Shown here one piece after another: positions 1-11,176 of a DNA stretch of 64,000 nucleotides (position 1 is its first letter; each line of letters opens with the position of its first letter). Location of the stretch: NCBI GenBank assembly GCA_001600635.1, contig BCKL01000031.1, positions 218,685 to 282,684 of the forward strand, in the 5' to 3' direction. Made by a program: the position numbers and the translations under genes. The notes beneath the pieces were generated by a model. The model saw nothing but the letters and a program-made list of their open reading frames with translations. It made no database searches and was not told where the DNA came from. Source of the DNA: Leucosporidium creatinivorum (taxonomy: Eukaryota > Basidiomycota > Microbotryomycetes > Leucosporidiales > Leucosporidiaceae).

Positions 1-1192
1 CGGTCGAGCCGAGGCGGAAGTTGGAGATGATTTGGGGGAGCTTGGAGGAGAGGGAGAGGGGGATGGAGGCGGAGAGGAGGAGCTTGAGGGTTGGGAGGGT
101 GAGGAGGGGGGAGGAGAGCAGGTAGGTGGCGAGACCGAGGGCGCCGAGAATTAGGGCGAGCGTGAGGGGAGAGGAGCGGGGAGTGTAGAGGACGATGAGG
201 GTGATGATGACGACCTGTTGACGAGGAGAGCGTTAGCGAGAGCGTCGTAAGTGCTGACGACCGAGACTCACATTCTGAACCAAAAGGAACACGCTCTCCC
301 CATAAGTCGACCACGGGAACTCATTCCTTATGTTGTACGCCACCGTAATTCCCGTCGCCGCCGTGTCCAAGAGGTAGCTACTCAAGCTCAAGCCTCGCGC
401 CGAGCGGTTCGAGACGATCTTGATGATCTGAGGGACTTTGACGATGGATCCGCCGAGGACGATGCCGAACCCGAGGGCTTTGGAGATGGAGTATTGGATG
501 CAGGTGGAGTCGGAGAGGTTGGTGTTGTAGATTAGGGAGGTGTAGCATTCCTGTGAGCCGAGCGAGGGGAGGTCAGCGAGAGGCTCGGCGCAGCGGGAGC
601 AGGAGCAGGGCTAAGGTTCGAGAAGAGAACTGGCAAGCAGCAGCTCAAGCTGTACGGTCGACGAGCGCACAGTAATGAGATGCAAGTCGACCAACAGCTC
701 CTGCGAGCTGCTTCAGTTGAACTGCGAGGCGAGCAGAGCGCACGCTCCACCTGGTCCGGAGCAGCAGCTGTGGTTCTCTCTAGCAGCAGTACTGCCAGCA
801 CACCGCGGCTTCAAGGTGAAGAGTCTCCACTACCAGCCCACTCGAGCCAGCAAGCGGAACGTCGTCGAAGCGAAGTCGCGCTGCTAGCAGCCAGCGCAGA
901 CCTTGAGCTCCTCTGTAGGCGAGCGCACCCGAGCTCAGATCCAGCCGACAGCGTTTAGTAGCACAGGCCCGCCCTCTGCGCGAGAGCGAGCTCCGAGCAG
1001 CAAGGACGCGTCGTCTGAAGCTGAGCTCCATCTTCGGCTCCCCAGCAACATTGCTGTGCCTCCTCGACCTGTCGAGCTCTTTCTATAGTCCAGTAGACCC
1101 ATCCCAAGCTCTGCACTCGCACTCACCTCTCCGATGAGGGCGACAAAAGGCTGGGCTGGCAGACGGCGAGTGATGACCTGAAGGGCGTCCAT
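1..1192 (-). CDS. MPDU1: MPDU1/Lec35-like PQ-loop protein (3' end outside window)
   Basis: Mannose-P-dolichol utilization defect 1 family: an ER membrane protein needed for use of dolichol-linked mannose and glucose in glycosylation and GPI synthesis (family knowledge). Exons on the minus strand are 1192-1127, 550-272 and 214 to beyond base 1. The N-terminus MDALQVITRRLPAQPF leads into ECYTSLIYNTNLSD. The first PQ-loop repeat follows (SKALGFGIVLGG, then VKVPQIIKI), with the usual NEFPWSTYGE segment. The last exon holds the start of the second repeat (SSKLPQIISNFRLG). The 576-nt first intron is about ten times longer than the 57-nt second one. It diverges from the MFS gene at 1576. The truncation is only the window edge. 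I am confident of the family; the first ATG is the only one that fits the exon. Confidence 0.88.
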
Positions 1193-1575
1193 CTTGCAGA
1201 GCTACTGTAGAGTTGTAGGGCGATAGAGCGAGCTGTAGTCGATCCTCTGTAGCAGCTGACGAGTGACGAGCCAGTCGACGAGAAATGTAGCGGGAGGCAG
1301 AAGGGCTCGAGCGCGAACTTACTCCTTTCCCTTCTGCCAAATCGCTCCTCCCCGTCTCAGCTCGACTACAGCTCTCGTAATGGACTACACATAGCGCCAT
1401 GTACCACTCGCTGCTACCACACTACATTACGCTCGACCCCTGACTTCAGCACATCATTTCGATCAACTCGTCGCCTTCCCAAGCGGTGTGCGCTCCCAAG
1501 GCCGAGCACAGGAAGCTTTTGCTCCGTTCCCACGCCTTGCCTTGATTCCAAAACGCCCCTACGACCCTACAGGAC
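1193..1575. promoter_or_regulatory. Divergent promoter region, MPDU1-like / MFS transporter
   Basis: A 383-bp interval between two divergent start codons. It must hold both promoters and 5' UTRs. It contains several copies of the words CTGTAG and CTACAG, common in intergenic DNA of this window. I see no clear TATA box or other named site. Confidence 0.45.
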
Positions 1576-3816
1576 ATGGCCAGCAGCGAACGCTCCCCAC
1601 TGCTCGCATCGACCGGACCGACTGCTCCCCAGCCGCCTCGCGACTTCAGCGGGCAGTCGAGCGAGACAACCACTTTGGCGGGAGATGAAGCGGGCAAGGG
1701 AGAAAGCGTGTCTGCTCTGGATCTACCGTCGAGGAAGAAGGTCATCATCCTCGCTGGCACCTTTCTCGCCGTCTTCCTGAGTGTGAGCTATCTCGCTCAG
1801 CACTTCCCGGCCAAAACGAGTGCTAATCAGCTCTCTATTCTCTACAGGCCATCGACATGACCATCACTGCAGCCCGTACGCTCCTCCCATGCCACTCTCT
1901 CGCGCCTCGCTAACCCACCTCGGCCCTCGGCAGTAATCCAACCCATCGCCGCCTCCTTCCACGCCTCTCACGAATCCTCCTGGCTCGGCACCTCCTTCCT
2001 CCTCGCCAACATAACCTTCACGCCCCTCTACGGCCGGCTGTGCGACATAGTCGGCCGACGAGCAGCCAACGCTTCTGCCATCTTTCTCTTTACGCTGGGG
2101 ACAGCTTTGTGCGCCCTGGCGCCGAGTATGACGTGGTTGATTGTGGCTAGATTTATTGCTGGTGCGGGAGGAGGAGGGATCATGACGACGGGGAGCATCG
2201 TCGTCAGCGATTTGTTTCCGTTGAAGCAGAGGGGGTTGGTCGGCTCGGTTTCGGGAGCTGTCTGGGCGGTGAGTTGGTCTTTGTTCTCCTATCGCTAACA
2301 GAGCTGATCTTACTCTGACTCGCAGCTCGGCGGAGCCCTTGGCGGCCCACTCGGCGGGTTCGTGACGGATGCTTTCGGCTGGCGCTCGGCTTTCATCTTC
2401 CAAGTCCCTCTCCTCATTCTCGCCCTCCTCTCTGGCCTGCGCAACATCAACTACTCGGCGATCGGAGCTCGCAGTGGAGAGACGGTCAAGCAGAAGCTGA
2501 GGAGGATCGACTTTGCTGGCTGCTTCCTGATCTTTATCGCGTTCGGGAGCTTCCTCATTAGCTTGAGTCTGAGGAATAACGAGCAGTTGCCGGTGAGTGA
2601 AGGCTCAAGTAGATGCAGAGTAGCGCTAACTCTGCACACTGAACAGTGGTCGAACCCTTGGGTCATCGCTTCGACCGCCATCGCTCCCGCTTTCATCGTC
2701 GCTTTCGTCGTGGTGGAAGCCAAGTTTGCCGTCGAGCCCATCCTCCCTCTCAAGCTCCTCTCTCAACGCACTCCATTCTTCGCCATGGCCGTCACCATTG
2801 TACGTCTCCTCCCTCCCATTTCCGTCGCTCAGCCGAAGCTGATCTTTCTCCCCTCCCTGACAGTTCGTGGCCGTCTGCAATTTCGGCATCATGTACCACC
2901 TGCCCATCTTTTTCCTCGCTATCAAAGGAGCTACTGCTGGCGAGGCTGGAGCCCATCTACTTCCCACTTCCATCGGAAACGTCATCGGCGGCTTCGTTGC
3001 TGGCTTCGTGCTTCATCGGACGGGGAAGTACTACGTCCCGAGTGCGGTCGCTGGACTCGGATCGGGTGAGCGATTTGTCTTCTACCACTTCGCAATCGCC
3101 ATCACACTGAACCGCCCTCGGCCCCCCTCCTTTTCTCTCCGTTCGGCTCGCTAACCTCCCCTCTCCCCAGTCCTCGCCGTCCTCCTCATCTCCACCCTCA
3201 CCTCCGCCTCCTCCCCAGCCCACCAATGGCTCTCCGTCTTCCCCATGGGCTTCGGCTTCGTCTACATGCTCAACTCATCCTTCATCGCCCTCCTCGCTGC
3301 CACCGACAATGCCGCCGTACCAGCTTTGACGGGTGCCTTGTGGTTGTTTAGGTCGGCGGGACAGGTCGTTGGGGTGGCTAGTACTAGTGCTATTATGCAG
3401 GGGGTGTTGGTTAGGGCGCTGGAGGAGAGGATCACGGGAAAGGGCGCGGGAAAGGTGAGTTGTGCTTTCGCCGAGCTTGGCTTTTGGCCTTTCGCATCTT
3501 CGAAAGACGCTGACAATTCGCTTACGATTTGTAGATCATCAAGCTCATCCGCGAGGACTCGAGCAAGATCGCTACCCTCTCCCCCGAGCTTCGACAAGCC
3601 GCTCGAGAAGGGTACGCCGTCGCCCTCCGCTGGGTCTTCCTCTTCTGCGCGCTCTTTGCGTTCCTTGCGTGGTTGTCCAATCTGTTTGTGAGTCCGTTTC
3701 CTCTCTTTTCTGAGCGAGTTGAGAGCTGATTGCCCTGAGCTGAGCAGATCCCACCCCTTTCGGTCGAGGAGAAGGAGACGAAGGTGGCTGCTTCTGCTGC
3801 TGCTGAGGAAGCGTAG
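1576..3816 (+). CDS. MFS transporter, DHA2/vacuolar basic amino acid (VBA) type
   Basis: Nine exons (1576-1782, 1848-1875, 1934-2268, 2326-2592, 2647-2799, 2864-3065, 3171-3454, 3535-3687, 3748-3816) join to an open frame of 565 codons. The N-terminus is a hydrophilic cytosolic tail. TM1 ends in AIDMTITAA, followed by the helix pair around the MFS loop GRLCDIVGRR, a glycine-rich helix (GAGGGGIMTTGS) and about 12-14 hydrophobic segments. Length and motifs fit fungal DHA2-type proton-coupled exporters, including VBA/Fnx1-like vacuolar amino-acid transporters. The substrate cannot be told from sequence. All eight introns carry GT-AG ends and most show a CTGA(C/T) branch site, so this gene was used to calibrate intron calls. 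No lesion is seen. Confidence 0.87.
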
Positions 3817-4121
3817 ATGTGTAGAAGTGGGTGGTGTAGATCTGAGAGCGTATTTGGGTGTCCATCTGCTGTTATACAGGTACTTCGTAGACCCAATATG
3901 TAGTTCGGCGCTCGGCTCAGGCGAGGGAGAGAGAGACTCTCAGCTCCTTTGTACTCAAAACCTCTTTCTGTAGTCCATTCATTAGATGAAGATATGTACT
4001 CTACTCGCGCCGACGACAGGAGGTCGACCAATTCAGCGAATGTGGGGCGGCTGGCTCTTGCCTCCGCCATCTCCTCGCTCCTCACCTCGACTTCGACAGC
4101 CTACACTCAAGCACGAGCATA

Positions 4122-5075
4122 ATGCCCATTGAGCTCACAACCCGCAAAGCACCTGCCAGCGACCCACTTTCCTGCAGAGACCCAGTTGGCCCGCTGGGGA
4201 CGAGCCCTCATCTCGTCGAGGTCACCAGCCATTCGTACGGCAAGCTCGAGCCCGAGTCGGGCGGGAAGGAGGGAATCGCCGTCAAGATCTCGGGCATGTA
4301 CGATGTAATCGTCTGCCACTGCCCTGCCACAAGGCGGACCCACGTTAGCGCCCTCACCGTCGGGAAACCTCCCAAAAGCTACTACCAGCAGCTCCTGTGG
4401 GTCCTTGATGGACAGAAGACCTCGATGGAGGTTCTCGTGATCGCTCCACGGGACCAGTACAGCACGATGGCGCTCGAGGACGTCTTTCGTCAGGTCGGCG
4501 AGCACCTCGACATCCCCGTCTCCTTCACCGCTCAAGTCGGCGCTATCGACACCAAGACACATCCTTCCGTCGTCATCGTCGAGCGCGGAACGGCCAAGAC
4601 TGCCATCGTTGACCTCGGGAAAGGGAGGAACTTCAACTCGGACGGCACCGTCACCACTCGCGCCGAGCAAGCCATTCGTAGTCGCTGGACCATGCTCGTC
4701 GGGCTCAACCAGGTTGTCCAGGAAGCGTACGATCAAGTTCCAGCGGAGCTGTTTGAGCAATACAACGGCAAGAATATCCCCAGCCGACTACCAATTCTCG
4801 GCGATTCGGCTCGCGCTCTGCTCATCAACGCGCGGCTGGGGACCTCGGTGCAGGACTTCGTGGACAAGATCAAGCCTGGACGGGTAGACATGATGGGGAT
4901 GATGAGGTTGAATATGTTGGTGGGCATGCTGCTGAGGATGCCGGCGTTTTGCAAGGTCTGCGGTCAGGAGGAGCGCGATGGGACAAAGATACTACGGTGC
5001 TCGGGGTGCAAGGCGGAGGAGTATTGTGGAGCAGCTCATCAGAAGGAGGATCGCCCTTACCATAAACGGATTTGA
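4122..5075 (+). CDS. MYND zinc-finger protein, paralog A (truncated finger)
   Basis: Single open frame of 317 residues starting MPIELTTRKA. It belongs to the eight-member MYND family of this window: an N-terminal domain of unknown function of about 270 residues (with the ELFEQYNGKNIPSRLPILGD block that aligns to YxGDHETxxLP in paralogs), then a MYND finger CKVCGQEE...LRCSGC...EEYCGAAHQKED. MYND fingers bind zinc and usually mediate protein-protein contacts. The frame stops at HKRI, so the last ligand of the H-x3-C pair is missing. In every relative an intron donor TG|GTRNGT lies here; this copy has TTTGAG instead. The lost second exon is still visible at 5159-5213. Either the product is truncated or a non-canonical donor is used. 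The next gene downstream is a fam2 member. Confidence 0.8.
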   Translation: MPIELTTRKAPASDPLSCRDPVGPLGTSPHLVEVTSHSYGKLEPESGGKEGIAVKISGMYDVIVCHCPATRRTHVSALTVGKPPKSYYQQLLWVLDGQKTSMEVLVIAPRDQYSTMALEDVFRQVGEHLDIPVSFTAQVGAIDTKTHPSVVIVERGTAKTAIVDLGKGRNFNSDGTVTTRAEQAIRSRWTMLVGLNQVVQEAYDQVPAELFEQYNGKNIPSRLPILGDSARALLINARLGTSVQDFVDKIKPGRVDMMGMMRLNMLVGMLLRMPAFCKVCGQEERDGTKILRCSGCKAEEYCGAAHQKEDRPYHKRI

Positions 5076-5158
5076 GTGAATTTGAGGCTCGTCATTTCGC
5101 CAGCTCGAGCGCCGAGAGCACCGAGCGCCGAGGCTGACTTTCCTCTGCTCTCTCGCAG

Positions 5159-5213
5159 GTGCAAGGATGTTGCGCGACAATGGAGCGCTGCTAAGGTAGC
5201 AGGTTTGACTTAA
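5159..5213 (+). pseudogene. Orphaned second exon of MYND paralog A
   Basis: After a CTGAC branch site (GAGGCTGACTTTCC) and a CGCAG acceptor, the bases read G|TGC AAG GAT... to a TAA at 5211-5213. This is the same split codon and C-K start as exon 2 of all other MYND paralogs (CKKN, CKAN, CKAY). With the donor near 5072 gone, it should no longer be joined. Confidence 0.6.
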
Positions 5214-5757
5214 CTTAGACTAAACAGCATCTGCTCTTGCTTGTGAGCCTGTCGAGAGCGGTTGCGAAGAGCTCGGCGCTCCGTACTCGGCGAAGGAGGT
5301 CGCTGCCGGCAGAGTACGCAAACAGCCCTCAAACAACACTGTCAAAGTTTGTGGAGATGTACACCAGCTTGCGGCTCCCTCCTGCCCAACTGCAGAGTGT
5401 ATGCAAGCTTGGACCGCACTCCTCGGACCCCCTCCCAGCTTGAACCGCCGCTCTTCTTCTGTTTCGTCGTTCACAGCTCTCGCTTCTCTTATACTCCTAC
5501 ATCAAGCTGCTACTACGACGCGCCGTCAGACTCGTAAGTCTCCTCACCCTGCTCCCTCAACCTCGCTCGTTTTGGCTCGCGAGCGACCCAACGTCTCGCT
5601 CGTCTTGCTGCTCACTGGCTGACACTTCTGCTCGTCTTTAGCTGCCACACTATCCTCATTTGACCTACTCTGCACCTCGACTTCACCACCTTTCGCCTTC
5701 ACTTCCCTCGCTCACCAGTCACCTAACTCGCCCGCGCTCGCTTCGCATTATCGCACC
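5214..5757. other. Intergenic, MYND A to fam2-1
   Basis: About 540 bp without a convincing gene. It is rich in CT tracts on the coding strand just before the fam2-1 ATG, as expected for a fungal 5' leader. No repeat or RNA gene was recognised. Confidence 0.4.
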
Positions 5758-7037
5758 ATGACCACACAGCCCAACTTCCTCACCATCCCGCTCAACTTCA
5801 CCCCTACGTCTATACCCAAACTTCACCCAGTCCAGCTCGTACTTCTCCCTTTCCATCCCACGGCAAACGCCGTTACAGTGGAGCTCGGCCGTATCGAGTA
5901 CGTTCGGCGGCGCAGCGCCCTCGTTCGAAAACAGGAAGGAATCCTGAGCAGCTACAAACCTCTGCTGCGACTGCTAGCCAAGCTCAGCGCGGGAGAAAAG
6001 GTGCCCTCGCTGCGGGATGTCGAGAGCCACCTCGGCGCTGGCTTCAGGATGAGCTCGGAGGGCGCTACCATGGGATGGGACGACTATATCGCTCGGGCGG
6101 TGCGTATGGGAGTCATTCGCTTCCGGCGTGGTGATCAGGGGACTCAGCTCGTCGAGAAGGGACCAGCAGCGTCGTTCGGCCCCAGTCTCGCCGAGCCTCT
6201 GCCTTTCGTACGTCTTTTCTCCGCTCTCAGAAATCTTCCAGGCTGACCACCTCGCATCTACAGGGACTCGCTTTGCACGAGCTTCCGCTTGCTTGGCCGT
6301 TGAACGAGTGGCTCCGACCCGTCAAGATCGCCCATTTTGCTCGGCTTTCGACTCCCCAAATCGTCGCCATCGCTTTCCTCTCCAAAGATGCTCGCATGTG
6401 CGCCGAGGCTACGGCAGCATGGAAGTCGAGGAAGCTCAGCCCTTCGACCAGCACTCGGCAGAGCAAGCCTGCTCGGTCCATCCTGAGCATTGTTCTGGCG
6501 AGCAAGGGTCGGCGCATCGAGGCCACGGCGACGACGACAGCCCGACCATCAAAGAGCTTGGCAGGAGGAGCCAGTACTATTCAGTTGACGCCAGCCACTC
6601 CCTCCTCAACACCCAAATCGCCTCCCTCTCAACTCGACGACCTTCTCCCCCTCGTTGACAGCCACAACAACGAGCTCCTCCCTATTCCCTACTCTTTCTC
6701 TCGTCAGCTCCGTACAATCCAAATCGTCATCCCCCGCCCCGTCGACGCAATTTGCAGCAAGCAGCTCCGCCAGCTCGTCGGTTCCTCCTTGCCACCCTCC
6801 CTCTTCCCCGACGCTCTCTTTTACACCTGTACCGACCGCGACGATGATACCAAGGGAGTCGTATATGGCCATCTCGGCTATGCAACAATGGAGAGCGCTG
6901 CTCGGGCGCTGCAGGCGTTGTCGACGACCAGCAGAGCGAGCGCCGAGCTCGTCGATGCGACCGAGGAGTGGACTTGGAGGACTTTGGTCGCCGGTAGCGC
7001 TTGGGGATGGGCAGCTTGGGAGTTGTCGGGTCTTTGA
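5758..7037 (+). CDS. fam2-1: unrecognised lineage-specific protein
   Basis: Two exons (5758-6207, 6264-7037) give 407 codons from MTTQPNFLTIPLNF. I do not recognise the family, but it has two relatives here (7734-9137 and 22381-24320). Shared blocks, in order: an N-terminal LLPFHP segment; a basic region RRRSALVRKQ; YIARAVRMGVIR before the intron; after it ELPLAWPLNEWL, then STPQIVAIAFLSKDA and a W-x-x-R-K stretch; a variable Ser/Pro/Thr linker; and a C-terminal W-x-W-R/W-x-x-L-x-G-x-x-W-x-x-A-W block (EEWTWRTLVAGSAWGWAAW). No signal peptide, membrane segment or known catalytic motif is seen. The intron position is conserved in the family. This is the only copy with no apparent lesion. Confidence 0.7.
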
Positions 7038-7733
7038 GGCGACGCTGTCAAGGCTGAGGGTCGAGGAGAAGGTGGTCGTCGGCCGTCGATGGCCGTCGAG
7101 GAGAGGGCGGTCAAGCGCGTTCGGGTGGTGTAGGAAGCAGGGTTGGGCAGAGATGCAAGCTGTCTTATGCACATAGCTTGAGGATTCTGCACGAAGCTTC
7201 AAACATGCTTAACAACGCTCGGGAAGGCGTGACACTCGCGAGAACCTGCTGCTCGGTGATGGTCTCCTCGAGTGGCGAGCGGTGTAGGAGCTTCGAAGGA
7301 GCTTCAGAGATGCTGCTACGTGTTGATACACCTCTACAATGGCGGGTCTGCGCCCCAGAGTCCACTTTGATGAGGTACATTCTAGCCCGAAGAGGAGCCC
7401 TGCGAGACTCCTGCCAGCTTGCCCTTCTCCTCCGCTGTGCGTTTTCCTGCTCCTCTTTCTTCGCCATCATTTCGTGTACAGCAGCATCAGCGACTTGATA
7501 CAGTATTCGCCAGCCCCTCTGCAGCGTTTGAGAGCTACCCAGCGCCGAACAGTAAGCTTCTCCTGCTCGCCGAACAAGTGCGGCTTTGCACAGCTTCGTT
7601 TCGCTCAACTTGCCTCTCTACAGTTCAGCACGGGTCGAGTACTACAGTGCTTCTAGTCGGACTTGGACTGGCCCTTTTTCTTGCTGCTCGCCTATCTCGC
7701 CCACTTCATCCCCTCGCCTTCACCTCGCCGAGC
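7038..7733. other. Intergenic, fam2-1 to fam2-2
   Basis: About 700 bp with no gene I can support. An open frame runs through the last 300 bp into fam2-2, but its upstream part has no matching block in the family, so I treat it as leader sequence. Confidence 0.35.
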
Positions 7734-9137
7734 ATGACTGCCCTCCCAGATCTTTTCGACGTCTCTCTCGACTACGATCCCTCCGCTACAGCTTTGCTCT
7801 CACCACTCCGACTGTCATTATTGCGCTTCCACCATTGCGCCTCACCCGTTCACGTTGTCTTCGCCCAAGCCGAGTTCAAGCGCCGTCGGGCTAGACTCCT
7901 CGAGAGCCAGAAGGAGGAGATCAAGTCGCTGAAGCCATTGCTACGAGAGCTGAAGCTTCTCAGCACTCGGGGCCACGATTCGCCGTTTATCGCAACGCTA
8001 AACGTCTGGCTGCGCTCGCGCAAGGATGCCAACGCCGAATACGTAGCGGTCTGGGAGCAGTACACGGCACGAGCTGTGGCGATGGGACTAGTGAGGATTA
8101 TTTCCGCCTCTGCAGAGAGAGTAAACGGTCAGAATACAGCGCGGGCCTCGGTTGAAGTTGATGGCGAGGGTGACAGCCGACGGCGAGCTCGAGGATCCTT
8201 TGCCAAAGGTGAGCACTACTGGGCTCCTGTGCAAGGCTGAGGTCCGAGCTGAAGACTCCTTCTACAGGACCTTTTGGCCGGAGACCTGCCCCTCTGCTGG
8301 CCGCTAGCGAGATACCTCGCCCCCCTCGGCGCCGACGACCTCAAAAATATCTCGACGCCACGCCTCGTCGCTCTCACCTTCTTAGGGACTAGAACTCCTC
8401 CCCTGTTGCTCCTCGACGGCGAGTGGAAACGACGCAAGCAACGGCGCAACCTCGCCCGACTCCAAGCACGCCCTCCTCCTCCTTCGCTCTCGGTCGACCC
8501 GCTGTTCGCTCGCACCCTCCCTGAGTCCACCGTCTCACCCATCACCCCTCAACAAAGCTTCCATACATCCCATCTCCATCTACCTTTGCCCCTCACGCGC
8601 AATCCGTCCGCCCCGCTGCAACTCTCGTCTCTCTTTCCCTCGGGGGTGCATTCGGCGGAGCCAGTCCAAGATCTCGACAACCTCATGCCCTTCACAAATG
8701 ACCCAAACCTTCTTCCATCCTCTGTCAACTCCTTACTACACACGGTCCACGCCCAGCTGCCCCTCACCTCCCAGTCTGTCATCACCCCTCGCTTCGTCGC
8801 CGGCCTCCTCCCTCCGCCGCTCCACCCCAATGGCATCTCGGTGCAAGCTCTGCCAATGGGATGCAGATCGGTATCAGTATACCTAGCTTTCAACGCTTAT
8901 GATACCGCAACCGCAGCGACGGAGCTGCTAGGAGCTTTTGCAAAGGCGGAGCGAGTCGATTCGGCGGGAGCGGATTGGAGGTGGAAGGACATGTTAAAGG
9001 GTGTGAAGTGGATCGGAGAGGCGTGGGAGCAAGACGTGTGGCGGCGGTGTGGAGAGAGTGAGGGGCTGGCATTGCGCTCGGACGGTGGCAAATGGGCGGC
9101 CGAGAAGGCTTCGTCGCCGAGCCGACCTGTTTTGTAG
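7734..9137 (+). CDS. fam2-2: unrecognised family, reading frame doubtful
   Basis: Start MTALPDLFDVSLDY. Exon 2 (8268-9137) aligns well with relatives: DLPLCWPLARYL, STPRLVALTFLG, EWKRRKQ, a proline-rich linker, and DWRWKDMLKGVKWIGEAW near the C-terminus. Exon 1 aligns through EQYTARAVAMGLVR. The donor used by relatives (after 8208) leaves exon 1 one base out of phase with exon 2. The family-like text DPLPK just before that donor lies in a different frame from the start codon. So either a 1-bp indel occurred between about 8100 and 8200, or a different donor (GTGAGG at 8091, phase 0, giving a 177-nt intron) is used and about 35 residues are dropped. Function unknown. Confidence 0.55.
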
Positions 9138-9605
9138 GCATTGAGGAGCAATTGGACTGCCGCGCATCCCAAAAGGGAATCTCAGAGGCTCAATCGACGG
9201 GCGCCGGCGAGAGCAAGCAGCAGTTTCGATCTCCGAGGAGAAGCAGCTCAGACTCGGTCGCGAACGTCGATGGCTCAAGAGCAGAGCGCAAAGTAGACAT
9301 TGCAAGGCGCTGCCTGGATACGAGCTGTGTGAGCTGATTGCTTCCAATTTGCTTCGATATATCGTCCCGGTAGCTCACCTGTAGCTTCGTGCGGCGCCAG
9401 AAGAGCAGGCGCGTGAGCTTGCAGTTCGAACGCGACAAGGCGAGAGAAGGGCGAGGCAGCTGCCGGGTAGCCTGTTGAGCTACAGCAGAGCTCGTCGCGA
9501 CATTTCGAAAGACATGTAGCAAAGTGGCTGGAAGCAGCAATAAGGGGACAGCAAGAAAGCGAGCGCCGGAGTTGTCCGACTCGCTGTCTGGCGCGGGAAA
9601 GCAGG
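9138..9605. other. Intergenic, fam2-2 to MYND B
   Basis: About 470 bp. No gene, tRNA or clear repeat seen. Open frames on the minus strand here do not resemble any protein I know. Confidence 0.35.
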
Positions 9606-10739
9606 ATGGCATTCAGGCTCAAGCACCACACCGTCACCCGACATGATCCCATCCTCGAATCAATCACACCAGGCCTCGTGGCGACAGGCGACGCTTCCTT
9701 CGACGCCTCCAGGGCTTCGTGCTCAATATCCCAAATAGCCTCCCCGTCGCTCCCCACGCCTACATCTTCCTAAAGCCCGACTCCAACCTCCTCAACGCCA
9801 CCGGCGACTTCACCTGGCCCGTCGTTATCTCCCACTGCAAGGCGACTCTGCGGACGACAATCCTCGTCGTAGGGCAAGATGAAGTTGCCCCAAGTCAGTA
9901 CAACGACCACCTCGAGTTCCTACGAAATGGCCAGGAAGGGGTAGTGATCGATATCATCATCTTCGAGCCGACTCGAGAGCCATGGAGGGATTTCGAGGCC
10001 GAAGCTCGAAAGCTCGGCGTACCTCACCGACTCTCCTTCACCACCCGCTACAAGGATGCGGGCACGGCCACCGCTTTCGCCGTGGAGAAGGTCACCTCCA
10101 TCGACTCCTCCGTCCCCATCATCACCATGTACCATCCTACGCCTCTCTGCGACGGCTTTGTCCCCGAAGACCGAGACGAGATCGGTTTACCCTTCAAAGT
10201 CCTCGTCGCTCTAGCCATCGCGGCCCACGCAGTCGATCAACCGAATACCCCTCCTCCGATGTGGTGCAAGTACGACGGGACGGCATTCACTGCTCGCCTT
10301 CCCATCCTCTCCGACCGGGCGAGGGACGCCATCAAGATTGCTCGACAAACGAAGCGCATCCGGCCGGAGAAGGATCCTGCCGGAGCTTGGGCTGGTCTAT
10401 CAGACCTCCTGACGGATGCACAGGAGATGGAGAAAGGCGGAAGGCAGGGGAGGGTCACGATGTCGGCGAGGCTGATGGCGCAGCTCGGTCCTTTTTGCAT
10501 CGTCTGTGCGACTCGAGACAACCTTCAGTGATGCGCTGGGTGCCATCTCGATTACTACTGCACCACTAGAGGTCACCAGGCACAGGACTGGGAGAGCCAC
10601 AAGGCTTGGTACGTTGGCTCAACTCAGCCGAGGCGGCTCGGCTCGGTTCGTCACGTTTCGCCCCACCCAAGCTGATGCTTCTCATTCCTGGCTCTACAGG
10701 TGCAAGAAGAACCGAGCGTCAAAGCCTAAGAAGGCTTAG
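9606..10739 (+). pseudogene. MYND zinc-finger paralog B, broken
   Basis: The family start MAFRLKHHTVTRHDPIL at 9606 is in a different frame from the body that begins GFVLNIPNSLPVAPHAY near 9713. A 35-nt GTGGCG...CTCCAG segment (9678-9712) could be an intron that restores frame, but it is shorter than any other intron here. The body reads to CIVCATRDNLQ, where TGA (10529-10531) stands where relatives have arginine in the LRCSGC knuckle. After it the frame continues with the rest of a good MYND finger (CAGCHLDYYC, GHQAQDWESH). Then come a GTACGT donor after 10608 and exon 2 (10700-10739; CKKNRASKPKKA). A CGA-to-TGA change is the simplest reading. Probably a recently disabled gene. Confidence 0.7.
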
Positions 10740-11176
10740 CAGGCTGTTTTTACCGAGCTACAGACTGGTTCGTGCACCGTCTTGACTCGTTCGAAGAGGG
10801 CCGAAGCTGATCTTCCCTTGTGACGCTGAACAGCTGGCTGATAAGATGGAGAACATTGTGCTGGCGCGATGTAGGGACCATCTGCTATTATTGCGTTCGA
10901 GGAAGCGTTCCCACTGCGAGGCAAAGCAGGGCGAACTCTCGTCTCGAAGTCGCTCGGCGCAGCTCTCGGCGGCCTCTTGCTCCTTCTCTGCCTCCTCTCC
11001 CCTTGATACTGAATGAAAGGCTAATGGCTAGAGAGTGGGGTATGTTACTGCTACTGATCACTACAAGGTATCTACAAGCATCGTCCCCTCGGCTCCACCC
11101 ACATCAAGCGACCGAGCCTCGGCGAACGTCCTCATCAAGCGAAACAAGCGGCCTCAGGACCTCTCCTCCTAAACCC
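10740..11176. other. Intergenic, convergent MYND B / DNA ligase
   Basis: About 440 bp between convergent genes. No feature recognised, apart from weak similarity in style (CTGAC, CTACAG words) to other intergenic DNA. Confidence 0.35.

Noticed and set aside
1864-2403. 179-codon minus-strand frame
   Set aside because: Antisense to the MFS transporter; low-complexity and without domains.
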